Made by a program: the position numbers and the translations under genes. This document shows, in pieces, positions 35,954 through 47,768 of a stretch of DNA of 64,000 bases. Under the pieces are notes generated by a model that ran no database searches, was not told where the DNA came from, and worked only from the letters and a program-made list of their open reading frames with translations. Within the stretch, counting starts at the first letter, position 1; every line of letters begins with the position of its first letter. This DNA is from Ptychodera flava (taxonomy: Eukaryota > Hemichordata > Enteropneusta > Ptychoderidae), in contig NC_091931.1 of assembly GCF_041260155.1 (NCBI RefSeq), positions 14,599,861 to 14,663,860 of the forward strand, read 5' to 3'.

Positions 35954-36516
35954 CACTATAGGAAAAAATTGCGAGACTGGAGCGAGAAAGTGACGCTTTC
36001 TCGCAATTGGTGAGAATCTCTTGTCATTCTCACAGCTACCGGTGAGAATTCAAAAATTCTCACCGGTGAGCAGTGAGAAATGCACTCCTTGGTGAGATAA
36101 TAGATTCTCACCGGTGAGAATGGAAATTCTCACCAAGCACTGTGAGAATGGTAATTTTACGGTGAGAATCAACCAGACTCACCATTCATTGGTGAGAATC
36201 AGCCAGACTTGTTGTTCACTGGTGTGAATCAATCTGGTTAATTCTCACAAGTGAACAATGAGTCTGGTTGATTCTCACCAGTGAATGATGAGTCTGGTTG
36301 ATTCTCACTGTAAAAATTACCATTTTCACAGTGCTTGGTGAGAATTTCCATTCTCACCGGTGAGAATCTATTATCTCACCAAGGAGTGCATTTCTCACTG
36401 CTCACCGGTGAGAATTCAAAAATTCTCACCGGTAGCAGTGAGAATGACAAGAGATTCTCACCAATTGCGAGAAAGCGCGACTTTCTCGTTCCAGTCTCGC
36501 AATTTTTCCTATAGTA
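35954..36516. mobile_element. CACTA-like foldback element, 3-bp TSD
   Basis: The whole 563 bp is one large inverted repeat. The ends read CACTATAGGAAAAAATTGCG and CGCAATTTTTCCTATAGT(A). ATT is duplicated at 35951-35953 and 36517-36519. The interior holds many small palindromes of the type TTCTCACCGGTGAGAA. The duplicated segment at 63.05-64.0 kb lacks the element and has a single ATT at the matching place (complement of 63481-63483), which supports the boundary. CACTA ends with 3-bp duplications fit the CMC/EnSpm superfamily. No transposase is present. Confidence 0.8.
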
Positions 36517-36950
36517 ATTGTTGGAAAGATTGGGAAAATAGGGACGAAGAGACAGCATGATAAAAAATTTAAGATAACAGAGAATTTTAAGAAATTGTCG
36601 ACTGATATTTGTAATCATTGACAAGGTTTTTTTATCTAAAACAATTTAAGTTTAGATTTTATTTCGTCGTTTACTCTTTAAGTTGAATTTATCTTCTAAA
36701 ATGACAATATTCTCTTCTTCTCATTCATGACAATAAATGGTGATTGAGAATGAATATCGCCTCTTGTTGGATTCTTTGTGAGCATCTATGTGTAGATCAC
36801 GGGTAGAAATACTCTACACCCTAAATTCGGTGATAATGATATTCATGACGCAGAAAAGCAACAAAAATCTGAAATCTCAGGTTTTACGCCCCCTCCTCCC
36901 ATGACCCACTTACTTCGATGGAACCGCGCCCTCAATGGTCACGGGCATTG

Positions 36951-38223
36951 TCTATTTTATTTCCTTCTGACAGAACCACCAACTTTTGTACCAAGGTTGC
37001 GTACTTATCTTTTTCTTGTCTGAATAGACGAACGAATGACGACTGTAGTAAAGCATTTCATTGATGGTATGAATGATGACGATCTCCGATGAAAGCTTTC
37101 CCCTTGATTGAGCTTCCACAATCGTCAATCGACCTGGCTTGCAACTTGATTAAGTTGACTGAATTTTACAAAAACCAAAACATGTTGATGATTCAAAAAG
37201 TTGCCCTTTTGAGAAATTATTCAACTCTAAAATGCACTATTAATTGACTGTACGGTCAACTGATGGTTGATGGTTGTCTTTGTGGTGGATTTTATTGGCC
37301 TATCGCAGGCCTGGTTATCTTGTCCATGACATTAATATTCTTGACAGAGTGCGGTTCCGGTGACCTCAGCGTTCTCAGACTGTTCTCGGGACACCTTCTC
37401 GCTCTCTTGATGAGCTTGGTTAGCCATTGCTGTATACTTTGAATATTATACATGGTTTGTAATGTATCGATGTGACAGGATTCGTCGCAACTCTTTGAGT
37501 ATCACAACAATTATCGTATCGTTCACATCAATACAGACTTATTCGTCAGAGGCTATTGTATGACGTCAATGAACTTTGCACCAATTACGTCGGTGCTGTG
37601 TTGAATGCCCTTACGCCACAAGGAAGACCGCGCTTAAATAAATTGTGTCTGGGATCTCGATGGTGATGTATTACATATGTGCGATGGTGACGGAAGTTTT
37701 CGTCAGGTGTCAGTTATGATAAGAGGAGTCGGCCCGCATTGACGTTACACCGCGTGACAAATTCATTATGAAGTCTTCCTTTGGTCGGCAAGCCGTATTG
37801 TACAACACTAATCGACCATGATACATGCAAAAAATGTATCAGTCCCGCCATCACCGGTCTGAAAGAGCGATTTTTTTGTGTGTGACGGGGATATGGATAA
37901 ACAGGAATTAGTACGTTACTTTTCCTTGTGCAGCGAATTCCAAATGAAGGCTCTACTTAGCTTTATTATTAATGGGGATGGGGTAGCGGGGAAAATCAGG
38001 AGAGAGTTTAGTTTACAAAGCGGTCATGTAAACGGGTCAATTCTATATTAGAAAATTTAATGGTGGTACGCTTTAAAAAAAAAGTAGGAATAGTGGCATA
38101 ACCAAAAATATAATGGAATAGAATAATATCAAGCCTAGGGACAGTATAAATAGGATTCTATTAACACAGTATTGATTGTTACGGTAAAAAACAACAACCT
38201 GCACAAATCCAGGCTTGTAGCAT
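36951..38223. other. Gene-poor stretch
   Basis: No coding pattern, repeat boundary or microsatellite of note was recognised. Confidence 0.5.
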
Positions 38224-38229
38224 AATATG

Positions 38230-40126
38230 CAGTGTTGTCCTTATATTTAAAAGTAGCCGGGTAAATTAAAAAAGTAGACGGGTGGACTGCGAGGGAGCGA
38301 AGCGGCCGAGCGGCGAGTGAGCGAGCGAACGAGGGGGAGAGAGCGCGAGAGGGGGGTGTCCCCCTCTCGCAAGGCGAAAAATGAAATTTTGGAGTGGAAA
38401 TGGTGTTCTCTGGTGGCATCTGAGGTGACATTTAGCTGAGACTGAAACAGTACTTTTGTTGTGTTCTTAGACGTGGCTCACATACAAAAAATCAAACAAA
38501 CATGATTTTTGTTTTGTTTGTATTATTTATGACACACATATGGTTTTATTTGCCGTGAAGATGTAACATTTAATCTTAAATCACGTGCTGTCTGCTCATT
38601 TCATTGCTCATTTCCCATTCTTCATTACCACATAGTAGTTTCCCCAAAACCCTCAAACTCATTCTATTCTAATCAAAACAAATTCGCTTTTATTAAGAAA
38701 AACATCGGTAAGATAATTCACTGTTACAGTGTTCGCATTTACGAAAAAAAAAATGCGTATATAGAAAACTCATAACAATGAAAAAATGCGTAGAGTCGAT
38801 CAATGCGTAATAATATTACGCATTGGATTGAGTCTCTACCCATTTTTTCATTGTTATGAGTTTTCTATACGCAAACGATAATAGTAAAATGTTTGCGAAA
38901 GCACTTTCCGCGACTGAGCTTAGGCGACAACCAGACGAGATGAGTGCCCGCTTAACATTAAATTTGTTTCAACATTTCCGTCAATCATTCATTTTGTGTG
39001 GAAAGTTTCGGATTCTCTGAGTGTAGTCTGAAAAATCGGCATCGTCGAATCCGAGGCACGTTACCATGTCAGCTGTGCCATGAACTTACTACGTTGCTAA
39101 TTTTCAGGCTAGCGATAGTTTCTGAAACTTATGACACAAAGTGAGTGATTGACAGAAATGTTGCAACAAATTAAATGCAAACCGCGGCCGCGCACGATCA
39201 TCGCGTCTCGCTGTCCCCAAATTTGATCAAAGCAGATATGCAGCATGGCGTCGGGAGGAAACAACTCTATTTTCTTTCAAATTTGCTCCACGAGTCCGTG
39301 AAAAAAATGATTCAGAGGGTCCATCGAAATACACTGTCGCCAGTGTCGGCAACACACATGCCTGTGACCGTGGATTCTAGTACGTAAAAATAATCAATGA
39401 AAAAAATACCCATTCAAATAAACAGTTGCTTCTAAAAAAATCAGTTCTAGCTCATTTTTTTTAAATCTAGAAAATGCGTCGGTATTGCTCTGAGAATAAC
39501 TTAACTTGTTGAGAAGATCATACTCGTAGTGACCGTGACGTTGGCAGCCAGCGCGGCGGCGGACTAGCTGCAGGCTCATGAACTTCGAATCGTCGATCAA
39601 AATCACATCTTTTCGGCGCTTTTTTTCTCACAAATTCAGCGAAATTGAAGTTTTTCATTCATAAACTAAATATATTTTTGGAATTAAGTATGTCTTTCGA
39701 ACGGGCTTTTTTCGGGAAAAAATATTCCATCGGCAAGGTGCCAGTGGTCGACGCAACATTTCTTTTTGACGCCATCGCTAAAAATCATGACCTAAGATGA
39801 CCTTCATACTAATCAAACCAATTACACTGCTCGTAACAAAGACAACATCATAGGCGCGTCCATCAGCCAATCACACTATTTAACAAATAAAAGATCGGGC
39901 TCAAAAAGCCACAAACGGGTATTTAGAAACTGTTTTATGTTTGTGCAGTTCCATGCGGGGAAAGGGGTCGCGAAACTGCTAATCGTACGTGTGCCGTCTA
40001 ACAGCTGGCAGTGCAATCCCGAAATTACAGGTCTATAAAAATAATCTACTTACGTTAAAAGTAGCCGGGAAAAAATGCAAAACAGCCGGGTTATTTACCG
40101 GCACCCGGCTTCTAAGGACAACACTG
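38230..40126. mobile_element. hAT-like non-autonomous element, 14-bp TIRs
   Basis: The ends CAGTGTTGTCCTTA and TAAGGACAACACTG are perfect 14-bp inverted repeats. AATATG is repeated at 38224-38229 and 40127-40132 (6 bp; hAT elements usually give 8). The subterminal word AGTAGCCGGG occurs inside both ends (38250s and 40060s), with related ACCGGC/CCCGGC words at the right end. The interior of 1.9 kb has no transposase-like frame; it includes a CpG-rich block near 38290-38350 and a nested hairpin. CAG...CTG ends suggest hAT; the short duplication leaves some doubt. Confidence 0.65.
38745..38873. repeat. Nested hairpin inside the hAT-like element
   Basis: TAGAAAACTCATAACAATGA...ATGCGTAGAG pairs with CTCTACCCATTTTTTCATTG...GTTTTCTATACGC around a central ATGCGTAATAATATTACGCAT palindrome. 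It forms a roughly 125-bp, almost perfect stem. Confidence 0.75.
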
Positions 40127-40574
40127 AATATGGACACTAAATAATGGCTTATTTCTTCATTGTGACCATTTGTGGTCTGAAAAAAAGGTAAATAGTCCAC
40201 AATCTATATAAATCCAGTAAATCTGAAATCATCATAATGGGATTGTAAATGTTGCAATATTAGCTGTGTACAATGTCATCATGGTATAGCGGTTTACTAT
40301 GTATATCACACTACTATTAAGACTGCACTGAATTACCCTTTATGACTATAACATAAACCCAGTTGACCGGTGATCCCGGTTAAAATTTGTTCATAGTATG
40401 TATCTATGAGGCGTGTTCATTTTTTGCCTTACAATTAGAAAAAATAATGCCAATAATGACCATTCTGACGATCGATTCATGCTATGTCATCATGGTTGGT
40501 TTTTCAGAACTCATATAAATTTCAAAATTCAAAAAGATTACAGAATTTCCGCGGAACTATTTGGACACAAGCAT

Positions 40575-40957
40575 GTTTATCGGCAGTACAGTACTTGTAA
40601 ACTGTTATGAACGAAATGTCATCAGGTAACGACGAATCTTGTGGTCTCATCAGACGTGCGTCAGAAAGCTAAGGTGTTCCAGTTGAAACTCTTTTCAGAA
40701 CTAAGAAACTAGGAACATATATTTTCAAGCAGCATCGACGGTTTGAGTACTTCAGCTATATCAAATGACGTCACACCTCAATGTAAATATGGTGGAATAT
40801 AAACGTAACAGTACTATGGAAATGACAAAAAATATCAGCAGTTATCATGACTACTATTATAGTATGTACCCTTTGTAAAAGCATTCAAAACAGAAGACGA
40901 ACTGTTCTTAAATGACCGAGTAACCAGGTTTCGAAACTCTTTTTTTTTCATGGCGTT
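40575..40957 (-). repeat. Inverted local duplicate carrying the empty LTR-element site
   Basis: The reverse complement aligns with 29083-29244 joined directly to 33785-34015. At the junction it reads GATATTTTTTGTCATTTCC, where the occupied locus has GATATTTTTAGTAAT, the element, then GTAATTTCC. It therefore shows the pre-insertion arrangement. Confidence 0.75.
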
Positions 40958-41072
40958 AAATGCAACTTCGGAGAGTAAAAGGACTACTACGGCGTGTATA
41001 TCACGGCCTCTAAGGCTTATAGTATAACGCAACTGCCATGCCGCCGCGTTAGCTAACCGGAAGGCAGTTGAT
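40958..41072. other. Short unannotated stretch
   Basis: No feature recognised between the local duplicate and the GA microsatellite. Confidence 0.4.
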
Positions 41073-41075
41073 TTT

Positions 41076-41078
<3 letters not shown>

Positions 41079-41147
<69 letters not shown>

Positions 41148-41172
41148 AGGACTGACAGACAGACAGACAGAT
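41079..41172. repeat. (GA)n microsatellite with (GACA)n end
   Basis: About 60 bp of GA units, a G-run, then five CAGA/GACA units. Confidence 0.9.
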
Positions 41173-41631
41173 ATTGACGTATATACGATGTATTTTGTTG
41201 ATGTTTTTTGTTAATTTTTATTATATTACCATGCCCTGTAAGTCGCATTGGTCGAGCGAAGCACATGACTGACCACAGATACACAGTAATGGGGCCCCTT
41301 GTCTTTGAAATCTTCGTAAATTTGGACGGTTTTCTTAGGTTCCTTGATAATATCATTGAAATAACAGGCAGCGCCCTGACAAGTAACGATTATTTATGGG
41401 CGCGGGCCAGACGAAAGCCAACATTAACGGGTTTGGCAAGCTTCACCTGTCAAATTTTTGTTTTTCCCTCTCGCCCTTGCGTTAATGGTCTGGGCGCCAC
41501 CCTTTATTTCTATAATAGTTTTCGATACCGTTTTGTATAATAAAAAATTCAAAAGCATTTTATGACACACAATAAAATATACACTGAATAGGAATACGGT
41601 AGGAAATTAGTATGTCCACGATTAGAACTGT

Positions 41632-41668
41632 CAACAACAACAACAACAACAACAAAAACAACAACAAA
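41632..41668. repeat. (CAA)n microsatellite
   Basis: About twelve CAA units with one interruption. Confidence 0.9.
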
Positions 41669-44013
41669 CCAAGTATTTAATTAATGCAGACTTTTGTCGG
41701 ATTATTGGTATTGTTCACCCATGCGTGTAGTGTTAGCGGCTGTAGGCGGGCGACTCTAGCGCTAGAGATCATTTTCCCCACATGCATTCAGTGTTCTTAC
41801 ATTGTATCAATGGAAATCCTGTTTATGATATGTTTTCAATCTGATTCAAGATTGAGTGAAAATCGAGTTTGTATAATTTTGCATTCGTAATGGCATAAGG
41901 CGATAATTCAATGCTCGTTTTAAGGTGAATTAAACCTTACATTCATAGTAGTTGGCGGAGTCGGATACGACGCTGAAAGAGCTAGTAACGTAGCTCGATG
42001 CGAAATGTTTTTTATCGTTGGGCGATATCACAACTATTACTGACAGAAATGATATAGCTTAGGTCAGTGACCGTGAGCTGCCGGGACAGGCGGGACGACG
42101 ATGATGTTGACCTTGACTGGGAGAAAGACCGATGGGCACGTTTGGTGTTAGCGCATTTTTGTGAGCTTGATCTTCAATATCCCGAGGAGTTACAAGTTAC
42201 TTTGTAAACACGTGTCATTCGTTGTCAAATGTACCAAGTTAAACACTGAGGGACAATATGACATCTTGATTGTCGAAGGAATAACCATTAAATGTTTGAA
42301 TTCTCTGACCTGCGCAATAACTATTGGGTGCACAAGAAAAGTGGTGACAACGGTTACGTGAATGTAGACTTTCTTGTTGACGGCGGAAGCAGAGTCGCTT
42401 ATTGCGTCTCCAACTCAGAATCAAATGCCAACTATTGATATCAATGTTATCACCCTAAAACGCATAATTTTGTCGGAAATTGTGTTTTTCCGGAGATATA
42501 GTAGTAAGTTATGAAGGAAAGACTACAATTGTGGCTAGATAACAGGCTAAAGGCAACAAATATCATGGCATAAAACCTAATACTCGAAGAGGCGAAATGA
42601 TGGTAAACATTTTCTATTAGTGTACAATAAAGACAGTGAATGGTTAGTGCGCAGGTAGATAATACTTCCAAGACCTTAGGAAATTTGGCAGATATTGATC
42701 TGGGCGTACAAGTAGATGTAATTGCTCCAAAAGTTGTCGAGAGCATTTCACCTGGTGAATAATTTGCTAATGAAGGAAGGGATCTATAAACTACGGTACT
42801 GCATTTTTGATGACTCTGGTAATTTGAGGACACTTGTAATTGAAATGGAGTTTGGCAACAAAACGGGACAGGAATTGGGGTCGTATAAAATAATTCTCAA
42901 ACCTATTAACTTTAAGGTTGACTAAAACTGCATTCTGAGTTGATGGAAGGTGATTCCAAATTATTTTCAATGGATTTTATGTAATATTTATAGGACATGT
43001 TATTTTTGTTTGGCAATAGAATGTCTGAAATATCATCGATTAGCTCAATAAAATTCGTTCTGTTAGTTCTGAATGAATAAAACCTTATCTACAAACCGCC
43101 AAGAAGCAAGTCCTTGTTATGCATCTTGAATGTTCCTGAATATGAAGCTAAAATTGCTTCTTGCCATCCAACGCATGTGTCCTCCAACAATGCGAGTCAC
43201 GATCAACTTAACGAATATGAGTGTATGCAAAATAATAAATCACTGTATATGGGGACTCTATCCTGCCTGTATTCTCATAGACGACCTTGTATAGTGAATC
43301 AATATTATCAATGAAATCCAAAAATCATTTTCTTTGTATACATATGCACTTTTTACCTGCCACTTTAAGGAAAGTGCATTTACATGAATTATCAAACATA
43401 TATAAATGTACAGATATAAGTTTAGTGGGAAAAATGTTAATAGTTTGCCCAATAGACTCCCATGTATTATAATTTGGTATTTTTGGACGAAACACTATAT
43501 AGGCCACATTTACCTTCTAATAGTTGCGCAAAGAATCGTGACTTTCTTAAAGGCATGCAGAAATTTCATGACCCTTCAAAAATGCTTGCACAAAAATTTC
43601 TGTCCAATCCCTTTGCTTTGAGGGGGACATCAAAATGATAGCAAGTCAGAAAGAGATATGAATGCATTGTGAGTTTCATGGCTGGGTGGGGGCATTTGAA
43701 AAAAAATCAGAGACGTTTTTTTTTCAAAACTTGTGAAAGGGTGAATGTAAAAACGAATACAAAACAAGACACAATAAATAGATTGTTTGTTTCAAAGTCT
43801 CTTCTCCAATATTTTTTTTAAAGTCTCTCCTCCTATTAAAGCAGGATATTTTCTTTCTTGACACTAACGTAAGATATATTTGAATTGTCGTTAAATTATA
43901 ATTACTATGAAATATTATAGCAACGTTTGAATTTCTGTAAATCAATCGTAGTTATCTTTGATGGCCGGAAACAGGCTATAATTAACACTTTCTGTCAGTG
44001 ACTGCAATACGAA
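41669..44013. other. Gene-poor stretch
   Basis: No gene could be supported. A 67-codon frame at 42722-42925 (ends YCIFDDSGNLRTLVIEMEFG) faintly recalls extracellular beta-sandwich repeats but has no flanking exon evidence. The rest is AT-rich non-coding sequence. Confidence 0.4.
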
Positions 44014-44016
44014 TAA

Positions 44017-45640
44017 GGCCGCGTTTAAACGAAAATGGTGAGGGGGGGGGGGCAGGAGGAATCGCGATTGAAATCTTAATTTTTTTCAGATCCCCCTCAA
44101 TACCCTCAAAAATTTCAATCCCCCCTCAATACCCTCAAAAATTTTCAAGTCCCCCCCAGTTACCATATAGCCGCATATTTATTAGGAATTCACGCAGAGT
44201 AAAAAAAAACATGTAATGTGTCGTTCTGCACGCAAATGTTCAACACTATCTCTTATCAGCAGGTTGTAGAGCCATATACCTAGGGCAAGTTCTTAAATTG
44301 ATTCATTTTTAAATGCATCAGTACACTTTTTGGATTTCTCAGTCTAAGCCGACTTGAGTTTATCCACCTCTGGCCAGTTCAATGGCACCAGCTGAAAAGC
44401 ACACAAAATGACAATCATGAGAGAGTATGAAAATTGTGTATTCCTAGCTACGTTTAACCAAATTGTGAAAAAATGAGCACAGTGATCTACCATTTTTTTT
44501 TCAAAAGTACAAGACATATACAACTTAGATGCCACTTATAAAATGTTTACAAAATTGACAATACTGGAAGGTTAAAATATTCCATGAAATTAATGTTTTA
44601 ATCTCAGAAATTTTGGGTGTAATAATGGCAAATTTGATAAAAAATAAAAGATTCCATTTAGTCACACATTTTTCCATTTAAATTAGAGTCTTTACTATTC
44701 AAAGTTTTACTTTTGTGTTATTGGTACAATGAGATATGAAAATTTCATTCACTGCATGAACTTGAAATGAATGGTTTTATATATTGATTTTAAGTGACTT
44801 TTCACCGTATATTTGTATAAGATCAATTATGGTGACCCCATCTTTTTTCTCTAATATTTGATTGTTCTCATATGCCAGAATCAAAAATCCGTGGTAACTG
44901 TTAGTCCCCTAGTCTTCTATGTGTTACTCTCTGGCTGGATCTTGTGTACAAGTAGATGTATGTTTCACTGTCAATTGAGTGTCCTATGACCGAAACTCTT
45001 CTTAAACTACATCAGAGTCAGAGCCACATGTATCACTGTCACTGCCAGTATGTAGTAGCAGGGCAGTAGTTGGATTAACTTTTTATTTTGACAATATTTT
45101 TGTTCAGTTTATACAATTGTGTTCTTGTTCTATTCCCTACAGAATGTTGAGCTATCCGTATTCAGCTTGCCAACACAGCCTACGTGTACCATGCATTTGC
45201 ATCATTCAATTATCACCAATATTTAGACAAACGGGCTTTGTTGACAAACTGAATATTGTGTTTTTCAGCATGCTGTAGAGAGACACCGAGAAACTGTGTT
45301 TGATACATTGCATAGAAATATTGAAAAATTATCAACAGTTGAAGCTCCTGCCCCATTACAAGGCCAACTTGTTCTACGAAAATTTAATGGCATTCATATA
45401 TTTTTAGACTTTTTCGAGATTAAAGACATAAAGTATAACAAAACGATTCTAGATTTTGTTTAATTATTACTAACATTAGAACCATTGGACGACATCAAAA
45501 TGTTGGGAGTCAAATATTTTCAGGTCCCCCCTATAGGCAGAGCAAAACTTTCAAGTCCCCCCCCTCGACTACCCCAAAAATTTTCGAATCCCCCCCTGAA
45601 TTCCTCAGTCCCCCCCCCACCACTTGTTTTGAACGCGGCC
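44017..45640. mobile_element. PIF/Harbinger-like element, TAA duplication
   Basis: The ends read GGCCGCGTTTAAACG on the left and CGTTTTGAACGCGGCC-like (GTTTTGAACGCGGCC) on the right. TAA is duplicated at 44014-44016 and 45641-45643. GGCC ends with a TWA duplication are characteristic of PIF/Harbinger. Long G or C runs follow both ends, and C-rich tandem words (TCCCCCCTCAATACCCTCAAA) lie inside both flanks. No DDE transposase or Myb-like frame is evident, so it is non-autonomous. Confidence 0.75.
45269..45463 (+). other. Possible terminal exon carried inside the Harbinger-like element
   Basis: After a good acceptor (GTGTTTTTCAG) the frame stays open for 64 codons to TAA, with HAVERHRETVFDTLHRNIEK and APAPLQGQLVLRKFNGIHIF. 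Composition looks coding. I do not recognise the sequence and no upstream exon was identified. It could be part of a lost transposon protein or a captured host exon. Confidence 0.3.
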
Positions 45641-45885
45641 TAAGATAACGAAAAGGAATACGATAATGAATTCAACATCTTACAAAAATCCTAGACAAAA
45701 TTGGTGCGTTTTATAAGGATATTTCTCGAGATATTTTACAACAAGTCCGATAACCATCCGGACAACCCGAATGCGCGAATCTCGATTAATTTCTAATACA
45801 TGTACACTAAGTAAGGCAAACATAAATTTGAGTCAGATGTGCGTTTCACATAGTCTGGGTCCCTGACCCATTTCTACCGTTGGCT

Positions 45886-45914
45886 GCGCTGCTCACGAAA
45901 ATAGTGAGCAGCGC
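45886..45914. repeat. Perfect hairpin
   Basis: GCGCTGCTCAC and GTGAGCAGCGC are separated by 7 bases. A second perfect palindrome with 11-bp arms (CGATGTCGGCC / GGCCGACATCG) lies at 45978-46000. Their role is unknown. Confidence 0.7.
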
Positions 45915-46394
45915 TAGAAATGGGGCGCAGAACACCAGTTCGCGAGATAATGAGACAGGGCGTTTTCATCGCTGTAACGATGTCGGCCCGGCCGACATCG
46001 TTGCCACACTTCAAACAGTGGCGGCGCTCTCACTTCCGTTTCACTTCTGCTCTTGTCAGTCTCTTGCTACATCAGCCTGAATATGAACGTATCCATATAT
46101 GTTAAAGGGACAAAGTCGGCCATTTCTCCATGAAGTTTGTTTAATGCAACATACTACTTATATTGTTTGACATGTTGAAAGATAATGAATGGGTGACCAT
46201 GCATTTATTTGACCCCGGTTTTAGACACGATACATGAAACCATGATGACAATGAATTAATGGTCGTGACCATTAAATTATTTTTGCCATGGCTTCATTAC
46301 AAATTAGTAAAATCACTGGTAAAATGTAAAATGAAGGCCATATACTCAACGTTTTATATCACTTCGAATGTTAATCAAACGTAGTTTATCTTTT

Positions 46395-46855
46395 AGGTAA
46401 AATTCGTATTGAAATTACTGGACAAGCCCACTAATGAAAAACTCATCCATGCATTCGTTACCTCCAGACTCGACTCCCGGGACTCGACTATTGTAACAGT
46501 TTGTTATCGTCTGCAGTCTGTTCATAATGCAGCAGCCCGTCTAGTCACAGATACACATAAATATGACCACATCACTCCTGTTTTTATTGATTTACACTGG
46601 TTACCTGTGAAAGCGCGTATTAGTTAATAACTACTTTTAAGATTGTTAGTGGCGATGCACCGCTTTATTTGAAATATTTAATTGACCTGTATGTAACGAC
46701 AAGAGATCTACGATTTTCTAAGAAATTGCGTGTAACTCCTCCTCACGGCTATTTTAAGAAGTCTTATGGTCACAAAGCTTTTTCGGTACGTACTCCTTTT
46801 CTGTGGAAAGCACTGCCTTCAGAAATTCGTTGCACCAGAAATGTTACATCTTTTA
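46395..46855 (+). pseudogene. CR1-like LINE, 3' end of ORF2
   Basis: Two frames encode the segment downstream of the RT domain in CR1-type elements: KLIHAFVTSRLDSR, VHNAAARLVTDTHKYDHITP, LHWLPVKARI, then KAFSVRTPFLWKALPSEIR. A stop and a frame shift lie between them (46625-46670). The copy is 5'-truncated and is interrupted after RNVTSF by the 3' end of the minus-strand LINE, so it is the older insertion. Confidence 0.75.
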
Positions 46856-47099
46856 ACAACAACAACTTTATTGTCTTCAGGCCTTCAGCCCATAACATCA
46901 ATACAGATAAAAGAATTACATAAACATAAACAGATTACACCACTACGTAAATAATACCAAGGCTTCTTTCCCTAATTCAAAAGCTTGATAGGTAAACGTT
47001 GCTAAATTACATATAATTTTACTCATGAAGAGTTTCGTTACATTTCGTAGACCTGGGTTTCTAATTGCCCAATTCGGTAGAAACTGAATCCGTAGATTG

Positions 47100-47768
47100 T
47101 CAGTGGTAAAGATTACATTCGAACAGAAAATGAAATTCACCATCAACAGAAAGAGTAGGCCTATCACAGATTTCACACGAACGTTCTGATCGCGCTAAGT
47201 ATTTACTACAACTTGAACAAGTTTCAATCAATAGTTTGTGACTGGAACAACGTAACTGGGACTGTGACAGTGCCTTTCGATATCTATTGATTTTAAATAT
47301 AAAGAAAATAATTCTTAAAAGATGGCTTGTTTGATTTGACGAAATAAGTGTAAACGACGTATTCGAGACATCCTCCCACCATTCATGTTGCCAGTTGTTT
47401 TTGACTCTGTTCATAAAGGTGATAAAATTTTTTTGTTTATTACCAACACCTTGGCTGACCCACGCATGACCGAAGCCATACCCTAAGAGTATATTTCGTA
47501 AAATTGTCACCAAGTTAGTTTTCCCTTTTTGATCTCCAACGACTAAAAGCGAGTAAGAATGCTTAGCAATTCTACTATTCGGCATAGACAGAAGTTTCAC
47601 CCTCCATTCGATGCATCTAACGTAGGTAAAAATAAATAGAGGGGTTCCTAATTCTCCAAGTACGGCAACAGTGGGAATGTTACGTTTTACACGAAGGAAA
47701 CGTTTACAACAATTAGTGTACGGTCTCAATACGTGTATACATTTTATATCCCCATAACTCAGCGTCAT
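47100..47768 (-). pseudogene. LINE ORF2 C-terminal domain (second LINE)
   Basis: A 222-codon open frame contains RFLRVKRNIPTVAVLGELGT, RCIEWRVKLLSMPNSR, GHAWVSQGVGN and a Cys/His end CEICDRP...GEFHFLFEC. It is collinear with 20710-21521. Confidence 0.7.

Noticed and set aside
41075..41356. Ser/Leu-rich minus-strand frame
   Set aside because: Comes from the (GA)n microsatellite.
42722..42925. 67-codon frame resembling a beta-sandwich extracellular repeat
   Set aside because: Resemblance is weak, stops lie directly upstream in frame, and no splice evidence supports an exon.
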